Position numbers and translations under genes: made by a program. The notes below the pieces were generated by a model. That model had not been told where the DNA came from, did no database searches, and worked only from the letters and a program-made list of their open reading frames with translations. This document shows, in pieces, positions 1 through 9,832 of a stretch of DNA of 64,000 nt. Every line of letters begins with the position of its first letter. Position 1 is the first letter of the stretch. This DNA comes from an uncultured Alistipes sp. (GTDB lineage Bacteria > Bacteroidota > Bacteroidia > Bacteroidales > Rikenellaceae), in the NCBI GenBank assembly GCA_947367255.1, contig CANBCZ010000007.1:39529-103528 (forward strand), in the 5' to 3' direction.

Positions 1-1058
1 AGGTCGGTGCGTGCACCGTGGTTTGCTGCAGGAACGGTAACATAAGCCAGAATATCGCGCTCTACATTTGACTGTGACAGGCGCTTGAGTGACTCGAAGA
101 ATACATCCAGACCCTTGTTGTGGAACTCGTAGCGACCGGATGTACCGATAATCAGCGGCTCGGTCTCGAACTTGCAACCCAAACAAGCCTCAGCAACAGC
201 GATCATTGCCTTACGAGCCTCTGCACGCTTTGCGTTGTACTCCTCACCGGTCCAAACGAAGTCGTTCTCGAAACCGTTAGGGGTTACAATATCAACCTCC
301 TTCTCGAGCAGATACTTACACTCGCGAGCGGTAATGTCGCTAACTGTAAGGAAAGCATCGTGGTACTGTGCACCCATCTTCTCGATAGAGTGCTTAGCAG
401 TTACATTGAACTGACGAGCGAGGTCGTCGGCGTTGAACTTAGAGAGGCTGCCGTAGAGTGGCAGGTTGTTGCCGGCGATGCAACGACCCATAACAGTTGC
501 GTGGGTAGTCATCACGGTTGCAACATATGGAGAGTTCTGACGCAGGTAGAGACCACCTGAGCAGCTCATCCACTCGTGGAAGTGAGCTACAACCTTGTCG
601 GTTGCTGCTGCGATATTCTCAACATAAGATGCGATAACCTGACCGGCAATGTGACCGAAGAGTACAGGCTCAACATAGTCCCACTGACCTGAGAGAGAGT
701 CTACATGGTAGTTTTCCCACAGACCCTTGAGAATATCGTCCTTCTGAGAGAAGTGAGTTGTAAAGTCGATGAGAATAGCGATTGGAGAGCCGACGATCTT
801 CCAACGACCGATACGAACGCGGATACCTGCGTTGTAGAGCTGCTGGCGCCAAGCACGGAAGAGGGTTGTATCCTCCTCGAACTCGCTGTTACCATTGTCC
901 TGAGAGAAGTCAGGACCAATGACGATATACTTATCGCCCAAAAGTTTTGTTGCTGTCAGTGCCTTGGTAGCAACTACGGTGTGGATACCGCCTACCTTGT
1001 TGCACACTTCCCAACTAACCTCAAAGAGGGTGTCGGGAGTAAGTTTCTTTTCACTCAT
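1..1058 (-). CDS. Glycogen synthase, GT3-like (3' end outside window)
   Basis: Transfers glucose from a nucleotide sugar to a growing glycogen chain in the cytoplasm. The N-terminal 352 residues are present; the gene runs off the left edge, so the catalytic C-terminal half is not visible. The start is MSEKKLTPDTLFEVSWEV, followed by a KVGGI motif (near residue 22) that matches the substrate-binding K-x-G-G of glycogen synthases. The wording FEVSWEVCNKVGGI is closer to the eukaryotic/Bacteroidetes GT3 branch than to classical bacterial GlgA (GT5). A promoter-like TATCTTTG lies upstream at 1101-1108. Family confidence is high; the exact subfamily is from motif recognition only. Confidence 0.82.
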   Translation of the reverse strand, partial: MSEKKLTPDTLFEVSWEVCNKVGGIHTVVATKALTATKLLGDKYIVIGPDFSQDNGNSEFEEDTTLFRAWRQQLYNAGIRVRIGRWKIVGSPIAILIDFTTHFSQKDDILKGLWENYHVDSLSGQWDYVEPVLFGHIAGQVIASYVENIAAATDKVVAHFHEWMSCSGGLYLRQNSPYVATVMTTHATVMGRCIAGNNLPLYGSLSKFNADDLARQFNVTAKHSIEKMGAQYHDAFLTVSDITARECKYLLEKEVDIVTPNGFENDFVWTGEEYNAKRAEARKAMIAVAEACLGCKFETEPLIIGTSGRYEFHNKGLDVFFESLKRLSQSNVERDILAYVTVPAANHGARTD

Positions 1059-1100
1059 AATTATCTGATATTTTGACTTTTCTGCAAAAAATTTCCGCCG

Positions 1101-1108
1101 CAAAGATA
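1101..1108 (-). promoter_or_regulatory. -7 box for glycogen synthase
   Basis: TATCTTTG on the minus strand matches the Bacteroidetes TAnnTTTG -7 element, about 43 bases before the start codon. No convincing -33 TTTG was found at the right distance. Confidence 0.5.
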
Positions 1109-1166
1109 GTACTTTACATTTAATTTTGAAATTTTTTTAATAATTTTTACCTATTTATATATACTT

Positions 1167-2276
1167 TTAGCAGAACAATTCGCCGATAATGGTGTCAGAG
1201 ATTAAAAAATGCTCTGCCGGTATAGCGTAATTGTCGCCATTTTTTCTCAGCCATCCGCGCTCCAAGAACGGTTTGCAGCCCAGATCTATTCGTTCTGCGT
1301 GGGTTGTGCCCCACTCCTTTGCAATCTTCTGAATATCAAAGCCTTCTGCTCGGCGTAGACTGACCATTATGTATTCGTTCAGTCGCTCGATTTTGGTAAG
1401 CTCTTCCGAGCCGTACTCGATGCTGACAGCATACTCCTCTACCCGCTGCTCGCACCAACGACGCGTTGTGCCATTGAAGGAGTGCGCACCTGTGCCTATG
1501 CCGAGGTATTGGTCGCCTGTCCAGTAAGACGAATTATGACGAGAGCGATAGCCCGGTTTGGCAAAGTTGCTCACCTCATAGTGCTCATATCCTGCCGCAG
1601 TAAGTGCCTGACGCACAGCTATAAACTCCTCTTCGCTGCGTTGCTCTGAGACCTGTTTGAGCTCACCCTTTGCAAGAGCACGACCAAAGTGCGTTGTCGG
1701 CTCGATTGTAAGGTGATATGCAGATATGTGCTCTACACCAAGGGACAAAATGCCCTGCAATGTTCGCTCCAAACTCTCGCCACCGAACCCATCGACGCCA
1801 AAGATCAGATCGACAGAGATGTTGTGAAAGCCACCCGCACGCAGCCTCTTCACAGCCTCTACCGCCTGCTCTGCGTTGTGACGACGACCCATAAACTTCA
1901 AACAGTTGTCGTCAAGCGACTGAATACCCATCGATATTCGGTTTACGGATGTTGCTGAAAGCTCTGCAACATAGTGCTCCGTAATGTCGTCGGGATTGAC
2001 CTCAACAGTTATCTCCTCAACCGCAGAGCAGTCGAACAACTCTCTTGCCCTGTCGATAAATCGCTCTATCTCCGAGGGTTGCAGCAGTGAGGGGGTGCCA
2101 CCGCCAAAGTAGATGGTCTTAATCTTGTTGTCTGTCAGGAAGTTATGCTGCTCCTCCAGCTCCTTGTGCATCTGCTCGGCCACCTGAGGAATAAGTTGCA
2201 CTTTTACGCTACGCAAAAAGTCGCAATATCCGCACAGTCGTTTGCAAAAAGGTATGTGAAAATATAGAGCAGCCAT
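1167..2276 (-). CDS. hemW: HemW-type radical SAM protein
   Basis: Radical SAM protein of the HemW (formerly HemN-like) family, thought to carry or insert heme rather than oxidise coproporphyrinogen. The [4Fe-4S]-binding CX3CX2C motif is at C11, C15 and C18 (FCKRLCGYC), followed by a GGGTPS glycine-rich SAM motif, and the C-terminal HemN domain is present. Length 369 aa fits HemW. I chose the ATG at 2276 because the family starts M-A-x-L-Y-x-H-I-P-F-C; an in-frame ATG three codons earlier is less likely. A promoter with both boxes precedes it, and no partner gene is adjacent. Confidence 0.88.
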   Translation of the reverse strand: MAALYFHIPFCKRLCGYCDFLRSVKVQLIPQVAEQMHKELEEQHNFLTDNKIKTIYFGGGTPSLLQPSEIERFIDRARELFDCSAVEEITVEVNPDDITEHYVAELSATSVNRISMGIQSLDDNCLKFMGRRHNAEQAVEAVKRLRAGGFHNISVDLIFGVDGFGGESLERTLQGILSLGVEHISAYHLTIEPTTHFGRALAKGELKQVSEQRSEEEFIAVRQALTAAGYEHYEVSNFAKPGYRSRHNSSYWTGDQYLGIGTGAHSFNGTTRRWCEQRVEEYAVSIEYGSEELTKIERLNEYIMVSLRRAEGFDIQKIAKEWGTTHAERIDLGCKPFLERGWLRKNGDNYAIPAEHFLISDTIIGELFC

Positions 2277-2292
2277 TCGAAACACTTTTCTA

Positions 2293-2323
2293 CAAAAGTA
2301 ACAATTTTTGGTATCTCTGCAAA
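2293..2323 (-). promoter_or_regulatory. Promoter of hemW
   Basis: Minus strand: TTTG at 2320-2323, a 19-base spacer, then TACTTTTG at 2293-2300. This is the full Bacteroidetes -33/-7 layout, 17 bases before the hemW start. Confidence 0.62.
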
Positions 2324-2487
2324 GGTGGTACTCCTTTTTCGTTGTGAATAGTGAATTTTATGGTGTGATTGGTTAGAAATTGGCACTAAAAGCGGCCGTT
2401 ATACCCCAAAAGTGGTCGAAAATATATAATTTCACTTATTAAGTACAATTTTCTTTGTTATTTTTTTCACAATTCAAAAATTAGCAA

Positions 2488-2495
2488 TATCTTTG
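2488..2495 (+). promoter_or_regulatory. -7 box and long leader of pckA
   Basis: TATCTTTG matches the Bacteroidetes -7 element; the -33 region is only a T-run. A transcript starting near 2501 would have a leader of about 120 bases before pckA. The leader holds a duplicated CTTATCTC (near 2513 and 2528). The rest of the 338-base gap between hemW and pckA shows no ORF. Confidence 0.5.
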
Positions 2496-2623
2496 CATCG
2501 GGAAAAAAGGGACTTATCTCAAGGGGCTTATCTCGGAAGAGATAGAGATTGATTAGAGGGGGTCGTTTTTCCTTGACACACAAACAGGAAATAAAGAGGT
2601 TAAATCACTAAATATCAAAAACT

Positions 2624-4234
2624 ATGGCTTTTAAGAAAGAAGATTTATTGAAGTACGGTATCTCTGGCGTAACAGAGGTAGTTTACAACCCATCTTACGA
2701 GGTTCTCTTCGAGGAGGAGACTAAGGAGTCTCTCACCGGTTTTGACAAGGGTCAGAACACTGAGCTCGGCGCTGTAAACGTAATGACAGGTGTTTACACT
2801 GGTCGTTCACCTAAGGACAAGTTCATCGTAATGGACGAGAACTCTAAGGATACTGTATGGTGGACTTCTGAGGAGTACAAGAACGACAACAAGCCTTGCT
2901 CTGAGGAGTCTTGGGCAGCTCTTAAGGCTATCGCACAGAAGGAGCTCTCTGGCAAGCGCCTGTTCGTTGTAGATGGCTTCTGCGGCGCTAACGAGGATAC
3001 TCGTATGGCTGTTCGTTTCATCATGGAGGTTGCTTGGCAGGCTCACTTTGTTAAGAACATGTTCATCCGCCCAACTGAGGCTGAGCTTGAGAACTTCGAG
3101 CCTGATTTCGTAGTTTACAACGCTTCTAAGGCTAAGGTTGAGAACTACAAGGAGCTGGGTCTTAACTCTGAGACAGCTGTTGTGTTCAACATCACTTCAC
3201 GCGAGCAGGTTATCATCAACACTTGGTATGGTGGTGAGATGAAGAAGGGTATGTTCTCTATGATGAACTACTACCTCCCACTCAAGGGTATCGCATCTAT
3301 GCACTGCTCTGCAAACACTAACGAGAAGGGTGAGACCGCTATCTTCTTCGGTCTTTCTGGTACAGGTAAGACTACCCTTTCAACCGACCCTAAGCGTCAG
3401 CTTATCGGTGACGACGAGCACGGTTGGGATGACAACGGTATCTTCAACTTCGAGGGTGGTTGCTATGCAAAGGTTATCAAGCTCGACAAGGAGTCTGAGC
3501 CAGATATCTACAACGCTATCCGCCGCAACGCACTTCTCGAGAACGTAACTGTTGATGCTAACGGTAAGATCGACTTCAACGATAAGAGCGTAACCGAGAA
3601 CACTCGTGTATCTTATCCAATCGACCACATCGAGAATATCGTACGCCCTAAGTCAGCTGCTCCTGCTGCGAAGAATGTTATCTTCCTCTCTGCTGACGCA
3701 TTCGGTGTACTCCCTCCAGTATCTATCCTTACTCCGGATCAGACTCAGTACTACTTCCTCTCTGGCTTTACTGCTAAGCTTGCAGGTACAGAGCGTGGTA
3801 TCACCGAGCCTACTCCAACCTTCTCTGCTTGCTTCGGTCAGGCATTCCTCGAGCTTCACCCAACAAAGTATGCTGAGGAGCTTGTTAAGCGTATGGAGAA
3901 GAGCGGTGCTAAGGCATATCTCGTAAACACTGGTTGGAATGGTACAGGTAAGCGTATCTCAATCCGCGATACTCGTGGTATTATCGACGCTATCCTCGAC
4001 GGTGCTATCCTTTCAGCTCCTACCAAGACTATTCCGGTATTCAACTTCGAGGTTCCTACAGCTCTTCCGGGCGTAGATCCTGCAATCCTCGACCCACGCG
4101 ACACTTACGCTGACGCTAAGGAGTGGGAGGTTAAGGCTGCAGACCTCGCAGGTCGTTTCATCAAGAACTTCGGTAAGTACACTACCAACGAGGCTGGTAA
4201 GGCTCTGGTAGCTGCAGGTCCGGTTCTCGAGTAA
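2624..4234 (+). CDS. pckA: Phosphoenolpyruvate carboxykinase (ATP)
   Basis: Interconverts oxaloacetate + ATP and phosphoenolpyruvate + CO2 + ADP. In gut Bacteroidetes it often runs towards oxaloacetate, feeding fumarate respiration and succinate formation. The protein is 536 aa, the usual size. The kinase-1a P-loop [11 protein letters not shown] lies at residues 243-253 and the metal/phosphate-binding GDDEHGWDD follows; [10 protein letters not shown] is the conserved substrate-binding stretch near residue 60. Codon use is strongly biased (GAG, AAG, AAC), typical of a highly expressed gene. It is monocistronic, with its own promoter and a strong terminator hairpin downstream. Confidence 0.96.
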   Translation: MAFKKEDLLKYGISGVTEVVYNPSYEVLFEEETKESLTGFDKGQNTELGAVNVMTGVYTGRSPKDKFIVMDENSKDTVWWTSEEYKNDNKPCSEESWAALKAIAQKELSGKRLFVVDGFCGANEDTRMAVRFIMEVAWQAHFVKNMFIRPTEAELENFEPDFVVYNASKAKVENYKELGLNSETAVVFNITSREQVIINTWYGGEMKKGMFSMMNYYLPLKGIASMHCSANTNEKGETAIFFGLSGTGKTTLSTDPKRQLIGDDEHGWDDNGIFNFEGGCYAKVIKLDKESEPDIYNAIRRNALLENVTVDANGKIDFNDKSVTENTRVSYPIDHIENIVRPKSAAPAAKNVIFLSADAFGVLPPVSILTPDQTQYYFLSGFTAKLAGTERGITEPTPTFSACFGQAFLELHPTKYAEELVKRMEKSGAKAYLVNTGWNGTGKRISIRDTRGIIDAILDGAILSAPTKTIPVFNFEVPTALPGVDPAILDPRDTYADAKEWEVKAADLAGRFIKNFGKYTTNEAGKALVAAGPVLE

Positions 4235-4261
4235 TCTTATCGTGATAGTGTGCCATCTGTG

Positions 4262-4322
4262 GCACATCCCTGAAAAATCAGTGGCGGTTGTACGTTTTGT
4301 ACTATCCGCCACTGATTTTTTG
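4262..4322 (+). terminator. pckA terminator hairpin (repeat family copy 1)
   Basis: A 15-base stem (4273-4287 with 4306-4320) followed by a T-run. The stem surrounds an inner GTAC/GTAC pairing with a five-base loop. It is preceded by GCACATCCCT, the same lead-in as the hairpin at 30068. Confidence 0.8.
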
Positions 4323-4324
4323 TT

Positions 4325-4513
4325 ATCAAAAGTGCGTAGTTTAATTTTAGCGTCAAAACGGGGTAGTAGGCGTGCATCGTGTAAAAAGCCCGACGATGGA
4401 TAGTACGCCTCTACTATTTTGTTGTCAAAAGTGCGTAGCTGTGGTATATCGTGAAAAATCCCCGGATGGGCTGTACTTGGGGTACTGCTCATTCGGGGAT
4501 TTGAGGGATATGC
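4325..4513. repeat. Nested intergenic repeats between pckA and prfC
   Basis: No gene lies between 4235 and 4540. The stretch holds TCAAAAGTGCGTAG twice (4326-4339 and 4425-4438). A 56-base block (4351-4406) recurs inverted at 30106-30161 with only three mismatches. A hairpin at 4454-4513, read on the minus strand, has the lead-in GCATATCCCT, a self-complementary stem and the GTAC...GTAC core. The block at 4351-4406 contains only one arm of its hairpin, as if another unit had been inserted or had replaced the second arm. The hairpin at 4454-4513 lies 27 bases past the prfC stop on the wrong side for a T-run on that strand, but may still help end convergent transcripts. Confidence 0.75.
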
Positions 4514-4540
4514 CGCAGATGCGGGCTTTTCACAACAAAA

Positions 4541-6124
4541 TTAAAATTCGGAAGTGAAGTGGAATCGTATCTCCGGAAACTTCTCCTGCGCAAGAGCAAG
4601 CGAGTAGCTTGTATCTGCAAGGAAGACATCGCGACCATGCTTATCGACAGCCATATTAGCGTGCTTGCGACGCTTGAAGTCGGCAAGCTGCTCGGCATTG
4701 TCGCTCTCGATCCAACAAGCCTTGTGTATCGAGATAGGTTCCCAGCGACACTTTGCGCCATACTCGTGCTCGAGACGATACTCGATAACCTCGAACTGGA
4801 GCGCACCTACTGTACCGATAATCTTACGACCATTGAGTGATGATACAAAGAGCTGTGCCACACCCTCATCCATCAGCTGATCGATACCCTTTGCCAGCTG
4901 CTTGAACTTCATCGGATCGGCATTTTCGATATATCGGAACATCTCAGGCGAGAATGACGGGATACCGGTAAACTTGAGCTTTTCACCTTCGGTGAAGGTA
5001 TCTCCGATTTTGAAGTTACCCGTGTCGTGCAGACCGACAATATCGCCCGGATATGCAAAGTCGATAACCGACTTCTTCTCCGCCATAAAGGCTGTAGGGG
5101 ATGAGAACTTCATACTCTTACCACTTGGCACGTGGAGATAGTTCTTATTTCGCTCGAATGTTCCCGAACATATCTTCATAAAGGCGATACGGTCGCGGTG
5201 GTTCGGGTCCATATTTGCGTGAATCTTGAAGATAAAACCTGTCAGCTTCGGCTCGGAAGGCTCGACAATTCGGGTCTGTGTAGTCGAAGGGCGTGGCGAT
5301 GGTGCGATACGGATAAAACACTCCAGAAGCTCGCGCACACCGAAGTTATTTACCGCTGAACCAAAGAATACAGGTGCCAGACGACCTGCGAGATAGTGCT
5401 CGCGCTCAAACTCCTCATAGACACCCTCCACAAGGTCGATATCCTCGCGTAACTGATTTGCATAGCGCTCAGTGATAAGCTCGTCGAGAGCCGAAGACGA
5501 GATGTCGTCAAACTGCACAGTCTGTGCATCGGCAGTCTGTCGCTCATCAGAGGTGAAGAGGTTGATATTGTGCTCGTAGAGGTTGTATACACCCTTAAAT
5601 GTCGGACCACTTGAGATAGGGAACGAGAGCGGGCGAACACGAATCTGCAGCTCGTTTTCAATCTCGTCGAGTAGATCAAACGGATCCTTGCACGGACGGT
5701 CGAGCTTATTTACAAAGACCATAACCGGAGTGTTGCGCATACGGCAGACATTCATCAGCTTGCGGGTCTGAGACTCGACACCCTTTGCGCCGTCGATAAC
5801 GATAATTACCGCATCTACGGCAGTAAGAGTACGATATGTATCCTCGGCAAAGTCCTCGTGACCCGGGGTGTCAAGGATGTTGATCTTTATATCTTTATAC
5901 TCAAAGCCCATTACGGAGGTGGCAACCGAGATACCTCGCTGTCGCTCAATCTCCATAAAGTCAGATGTGGCACCCTTCTTAATCTTGTTGCTCTTTACCG
6001 CTCCGGCGATGTGGATAGCACCACCAAAAAGCAGCAACTTCTCTGTAAGGGTTGTCTTACCCGCATCCGGGTGGGCAATAACTGCAAATGTTCGTCTTCT
6101 TGTAATCTCCTCTTGTAAAGCCAT
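4541..6124 (-). CDS. prfC: Peptide chain release factor 3
   Basis: Translational GTPase that recycles RF1/RF2 from the ribosome after peptide release. Domains: G domain with G1 AHPDAGKT (residues 17-24), G3 DTPGHEDF and G4 NKLD, then the RF3-type domains II/III ending with a [15 protein letters not shown] tail. Length 527 aa from the ATG at 6124, chosen because RF3 proteins begin just before [15 protein letters not shown]; the longer frame from 6163 overlaps the -7 promoter box. It converges on pckA across a repeat-rich gap. Confidence 0.94.
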   Translation of the reverse strand: MALQEEITRRRTFAVIAHPDAGKTTLTEKLLLFGGAIHIAGAVKSNKIKKGATSDFMEIERQRGISVATSVMGFEYKDIKINILDTPGHEDFAEDTYRTLTAVDAVIIVIDGAKGVESQTRKLMNVCRMRNTPVMVFVNKLDRPCKDPFDLLDEIENELQIRVRPLSFPISSGPTFKGVYNLYEHNINLFTSDERQTADAQTVQFDDISSSALDELITERYANQLREDIDLVEGVYEEFEREHYLAGRLAPVFFGSAVNNFGVRELLECFIRIAPSPRPSTTQTRIVEPSEPKLTGFIFKIHANMDPNHRDRIAFMKICSGTFERNKNYLHVPSGKSMKFSSPTAFMAEKKSVIDFAYPGDIVGLHDTGNFKIGDTFTEGEKLKFTGIPSFSPEMFRYIENADPMKFKQLAKGIDQLMDEGVAQLFVSSLNGRKIIGTVGALQFEVIEYRLEHEYGAKCRWEPISIHKACWIESDNAEQLADFKRRKHANMAVDKHGRDVFLADTSYSLALAQEKFPEIRFHFTSEF

Positions 6125-6160
6125 ATCTTGTTTGTCTTGTCTATTAGCAACTTGCGGGTG

Positions 6161-6192
6161 CAAAAATAAGAATTATTTTTCGATGCGCCAAA
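6161..6192 (-). promoter_or_regulatory. Promoter of prfC
   Basis: Minus strand TTTG at 6189-6192, 20-base spacer, TATTTTTG at 6161-6168. It excludes the ATG at 6163 as the translation start. Confidence 0.6.
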
Positions 6193-6215
6193 AGAGCAAC
6201 AAACAGCTTTATGAT

Positions 6216-6247
6216 TTTGAAAAAAGAGTTTATTTTATTTAACTTTG
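6216..6247 (+). promoter_or_regulatory. Promoter of the SGNH esterase gene
   Basis: TTTG at 6216-6219, 20-base spacer, TAACTTTG at 6240-6247; the start codon is 32 bases further on. It is divergent from the prfC promoter with only 23 bases between the two -33 boxes. Confidence 0.62.
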
Positions 6248-6278
6248 TACAACTACTAACTCAATAGGAATTATCGTT

Positions 6279-7370
6279 ATGAAAAGGTTATTTATCGCTG
6301 TATTGGGTGTACTTGCTGCTGTTATGTCGGCGACAGCCCAGCAGAAGGAGCTCTGCTATGTTGACGCTTCAAAGCTCACCATTATAAACAAGATTCACGA
6401 TTCGGGCAAACCTCTTGCGCGCCTTGATGTTGAGCGTTATAACTCTCTTACACAAAAAGCGGCAGATGTTTTTCGTCAATCTACGGGCTTGGCGTTGGTT
6501 TTTAATACAGACAGCCGCAACATTTATCTTCGTTGGAGTATAGAACCGAGCAAATTGAGAGCCAACTCTCCCGACATCTACCTGCGAGGTATGGATCTCT
6601 ATCTTCTCCACGAGGGAAAGTGGACTTTTGCCGGTGTTGCTCGCCCGAAAACAGACCCGAGGGTTGTCGAATTTGAGTCTTCGTTGGTTCGCAATATGGC
6701 GGAGGGCGTGAAGCACTGTATGGTCTACCTGCCTGCTTATGTAGAGATCAAGTCGCTCGAAATCGGTGTGGATGAGGGCTCGATGATTAAAGCCGCTCCG
6801 TCACCATTTAAGCATAAGATTGTCTTTATCGGCTCGTCACTCACCCATGGCGAGGGAGCTCCACGCCCCGGCGCAAACTATGTGGCGCAGCTTGGTCGTC
6901 GTCTGAATGCCGAAACACCAAACCTCGGTCATAGCGGACAGTGTAAGTTGCAGCAGCACTTTATCGATATTGTCTGTGACAATAAGGCTGACGCCTTTGT
7001 TTTTGATGCCTTCTCAAACCCTACGGCAGATATTATCACCGAGCGCCTCTATGACTTTGTAAAGCAGATTCGCGCAAAAGACAAGAAGACCCCACTTATC
7101 TTCCTGCAAACCGTAAGACGTACAGGTGCGATGTTTGACCTTGTGGCAAAGAAGCGTAATGATGACCAACGCGCTGCTGCCGAGAAACTTATGGAGAGGG
7201 TGTGCAAAGATTTCAAGAATGTCTACTTTATCGACAACGCCTTTGATACCGGAGCAGATAACGAGGGTACGGTAGATAATTCACACCTTACTGACTACGG
7301 AATTTATCGTGTCCTGCAGATTATGGAGCCGCAGCTGCGAGAGATTCTCTCACACCACGGCATCAAATAA
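6279..7370 (+). CDS. Secreted GxDLY/SGNH-family esterase
   Basis: Probably a periplasmic or secreted carbohydrate esterase/GDSL hydrolase. The first 20 residues form a signal peptide ending ATAQ. The N-terminal half is a beta domain with the GxDLY motif (RGMDLYLL, about residue 108) seen in Bacteroidetes SGNH esterases. The C-terminal half is an SGNH fold: block I FIGSSLTHG (serine nucleophile, about residue 188), a GHSGQ stretch, and the D-x-x-H block in VDNSHLTD near the C terminus. Substrate is not predictable, though relatives act on acetylated glycans. It is a single gene with its own promoter and terminator. Confidence 0.8.
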   Translation: MKRLFIAVLGVLAAVMSATAQQKELCYVDASKLTIINKIHDSGKPLARLDVERYNSLTQKAADVFRQSTGLALVFNTDSRNIYLRWSIEPSKLRANSPDIYLRGMDLYLLHEGKWTFAGVARPKTDPRVVEFESSLVRNMAEGVKHCMVYLPAYVEIKSLEIGVDEGSMIKAAPSPFKHKIVFIGSSLTHGEGAPRPGANYVAQLGRRLNAETPNLGHSGQCKLQQHFIDIVCDNKADAFVFDAFSNPTADIITERLYDFVKQIRAKDKKTPLIFLQTVRRTGAMFDLVAKKRNDDQRAAAEKLMERVCKDFKNVYFIDNAFDTGADNEGTVDNSHLTDYGIYRVLQIMEPQLREILSHHGIK

Positions 7371-7372
7371 AA

Positions 7373-7412
7373 AAAGAGGCTGTCTTTCTATCAGGATAGC
7401 CTCTTTCTTTTT
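7373..7412. terminator. Bidirectional terminator
   Basis: AAAGAGGCTGTC (7373-7384) pairs with GATAGCCTCTTT (7395-7406), with A-run before and T-run after. It lies between the convergent esterase and nadB genes. Confidence 0.85.
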
Positions 7413-7423
7413 GTTTTATTTCT

Positions 7424-8983
7424 CTATTTCACTGGTGGATAATCTATCGTATAGTGCAGACCGACAGACTCCTTGCACTCGCGTGCCTGCTTGATGGTAA
7501 GGTATGCTACAGCTGTCATATTTCTCAGCTCGCAGAGCTCTCGGCTCGGTCTTGTGCGGTTATAAAGACCCTCTGTCTCTTGCCAGATAATTGCCAGACG
7601 CTTCATAGCACGCTCAAGACGCAGGTTTGAACGGACAATACCGACATAGTTTGACATAATTGCCTGCAACTCGCGACGATTCTGGAGCACGAGCACCATC
7701 TCCTCCGCCTCGGCAGTACCCTCGAAGTCCCAATCAGGAATACCATCTTGGAAATCGACCTTGTCGATAAGCGATATAGCGTGCTTTGCTGCGCGGTCGC
7801 CATATACAATCGCCTCGGTAAGCGAGTTGGAAGCCAGACGGTTTGCTCCGTGTAGACCTGTGCAAGAGCTCTCACCGATAACATAGAGTCGGCGGATAGA
7901 TGACTGTCCGTTGCTGTCCACAACCACACCGCCACAGCAGTAGTGTGCCGCAGGACATACAGGAATCATCTGTTTGGTAATATCGATGCCGATAGATTTA
8001 CACTTCTCGTAGATGTTCGGGAAGTGGTGCTTTGTCTGCTCGGCAGGCATATGGGTAACATCGAGATAGACATACTCCTCGCCGCGAATCTTGAGCTCGT
8101 GGTCTATCGAACGAGCCACGACATCACGCGGAGCGAGAGACTTCATCGGATGGTACTTGTCCATAAACTCCTTGCCATTCTTGAGCTTCAGAATAGCTCC
8201 ATAGCCACGCATTGCCTCGGTGATAAGGAATGAAGGGCGCTCGCCCGGATTGTAGAGGGCTGTAGGGTGGAACTGGATGTACTGCATATTCTTGGTAATC
8301 GCCTTTGCGCGGTGGCACATAGCAATACCGTCACCTGTAGCCACTGTAGGGTTTGTTGTTGTGTTGTAGATATTTCCACAACCGCCCGCCGCAACGACGG
8401 TAAACTTTGCAAGAATAGTCTTTATCTCGTCTGTGTCTGTGTCAAGAACATAGGCACCAAAGCAGGCAAGACCTCGTGTGTGACGGGTGACAATCTCTCC
8501 CAAATGGTGCTGTGTAAGCAGGTCGATAGCAAAGTGGTGCTCCAGTACGGTGATGTTTGGATGTGCTTTGACGCTCTCGATCAGTGCACGCTCAATCTCT
8601 GCACCCGTAAGGTCGGCGTGGTGGAGAATACGGTGCTCGGAGTGACCTCCCTCGCGGTGTAGGTCGAACTCTCCTGCCTCATTTTTATCAAAGCGAGTAC
8701 CCCACTCGATAAGATTTGCAATAGCCTCCGGGGCATTGCGGACAACAAGCTCGACAGCCTCACGGTCACACTTGCCCGCACCGCAGACAAGGGTATCCTC
8801 AATATGTTTCTCGAAGGTGTCGGGCTGGTAGGTTACAGAACAGATGCCGCCCTGTGCATAGTTGGTGTTGCACTCGGCAAGCTCACCCTTGGTGACGATA
8901 GTCACCGTTCCCTTTGCAGCAGCCTTAAGTGCAAAACTAAGACCTGCAGAACCGGAACCAATTACCAAAAAATCGCTCTTCAT
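7424..8983 (-). CDS. nadB: L-aspartate oxidase
   Basis: FAD enzyme that oxidises L-aspartate to iminoaspartate, the first step of de novo NAD synthesis; under anaerobic conditions fumarate can be the acceptor. The FAD-binding GSGSAGLS is at residues 9-16. HREGGHSEHRILHHADLTG and the HPTAL stretch are the conserved flavin/substrate-binding parts of the fumarate reductase/NadB family. At 519 aa it has the usual size. nadA and nadC are not next to it. Confidence 0.94.
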   Translation of the reverse strand: MKSDFLVIGSGSAGLSFALKAAAKGTVTIVTKGELAECNTNYAQGGICSVTYQPDTFEKHIEDTLVCGAGKCDREAVELVVRNAPEAIANLIEWGTRFDKNEAGEFDLHREGGHSEHRILHHADLTGAEIERALIESVKAHPNITVLEHHFAIDLLTQHHLGEIVTRHTRGLACFGAYVLDTDTDEIKTILAKFTVVAAGGCGNIYNTTTNPTVATGDGIAMCHRAKAITKNMQYIQFHPTALYNPGERPSFLITEAMRGYGAILKLKNGKEFMDKYHPMKSLAPRDVVARSIDHELKIRGEEYVYLDVTHMPAEQTKHHFPNIYEKCKSIGIDITKQMIPVCPAAHYCCGGVVVDSNGQSSIRRLYVIGESSCTGLHGANRLASNSLTEAIVYGDRAAKHAISLIDKVDFQDGIPDWDFEGTAEAEEMVLVLQNRRELQAIMSNYVGIVRSNLRLERAMKRLAIIWQETEGLYNRTRPSRELCELRNMTAVAYLTIKQARECKESVGLHYTIDYPPVK

Positions 8984-9006
8984 TGCTTTTAGGTATATTT
9001 TCTGTG

Positions 9007-9014
9007 CAAAGATA
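9007..9014 (-). promoter_or_regulatory. -7 box of nadB
   Basis: TATCTTTG on the minus strand, 23 bases upstream of the nadB start. No clear -33 element. Confidence 0.5.
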
Positions 9015-9123
9015 GCAAATTATGACGAAAGATAGGCAGATATTTGACTAAAATCCGACACCTGCCTAAAATTTGTTCTCCGTAACATCCTATTCGACCG
9101 TAAATAGTGTGGTGGCAGGATAG

Positions 9124-9151
9124 ATAAAAAGGGAGAGCCTCAGCCCTCCCT
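9124..9151 (-). terminator. Rubrerythrin terminator
   Basis: Minus-strand AGGGAGGG...CTCTCCCT hairpin (9130-9151) followed by a T-rich run, 28 bases past the rubrerythrin stop. Confidence 0.7.
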
Positions 9152-9178
9152 AATTGATAAATAGATTCAAAATATCGA

Positions 9179-9715
9179 CTAATAGTTCTCAGCCTTAATC
9201 TCGAAGTATGCCTGTGGGTGTGCACAGATAGGGCAGAGCTCAGGAGCCTGCTTGCCTACTACGATGTGACCGCAGTTTGAGCACTGCCAGATCATATCGC
9301 CCTCGCGAGAGAATACAAGACCACCCTCAACATTTGCAAGAAGCTTCAGATAACGCTCCTCGTGCTCCTTCTCGATCTTTGCTACGCCGTCAAAGAGAGC
9401 TGCGATCTCAACAAAACCCTCCTCGCGAGCCTCCTTAGCGAAGGTTGCGTACATATCGGTCCACTCGTAGTTCTCACCCTCGGCAGCAGCCTTGAGGTTT
9501 GCAGCGGTGTCACCGATACCGTTGAGGAGCTTGAACCAGATCTTTGCGTGCTCCTTCTCGTTGTTTGCAGTCTCCTCAAAGAGCTTTGCAATCTGAACAT
9601 AACCCTCCTTCTTAGCCTTTGATGCAAAGTAGGTGTACTTATTACGCGCCTGGCTCTCGCCTGCAAATGCACTCCACAGATTCTGCTCTGTGCGTGTTCC
9701 CTTCAAATCTTTCAT
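9179..9715 (-). CDS. rbr: Rubrerythrin
   Basis: Non-heme di-iron peroxidase that reduces hydrogen peroxide, part of oxidative-stress protection in anaerobes. The N-terminal ferritin-like four-helix domain carries two E-x-x-H motifs (EKEHAKIW and EKEHEERY). The C-terminal rubredoxin-like domain has CSNC and CPIC for the Fe(Cys)4 site. It is 178 aa from the ATG at 9715, which starts the family-typical M-K-D-L-K-G-T-x-T-E-x-N-L. The longer frame to 9760 overlaps the promoter. The divergent neighbour is thioredoxin reductase, so the pair fits a redox theme. Confidence 0.95.
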   Translation of the reverse strand: MKDLKGTRTEQNLWSAFAGESQARNKYTYFASKAKKEGYVQIAKLFEETANNEKEHAKIWFKLLNGIGDTAANLKAAAEGENYEWTDMYATFAKEAREEGFVEIAALFDGVAKIEKEHEERYLKLLANVEGGLVFSREGDMIWQCSNCGHIVVGKQAPELCPICAHPQAYFEIKAENY

Positions 9716-9757
9716 AGTCTTATTAAGTTTAAGTTGTTTTGTGATCTGTTTATAGTA

Positions 9758-9788
9758 CAAAGGTACAACAAAAATTTAATTTGTCAAA
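9758..9788 (-). promoter_or_regulatory. Promoter of rubrerythrin
   Basis: Minus strand TTTG at 9785-9788, 19-base spacer, TACCTTTG at 9758-9765: a textbook Bacteroidetes promoter. Confidence 0.72.
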
Positions 9789-9832
9789 TATTTATTTTCT
9801 ATAATGTCATAAGTAAAAACTATTCTTTATAG

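Noticed and set aside
9179..9760. Longer rubrerythrin starting at 9760
   Set aside because: The extra 15 residues overlap the -7 promoter box and do not match the family; the ATG at 9715 fits.
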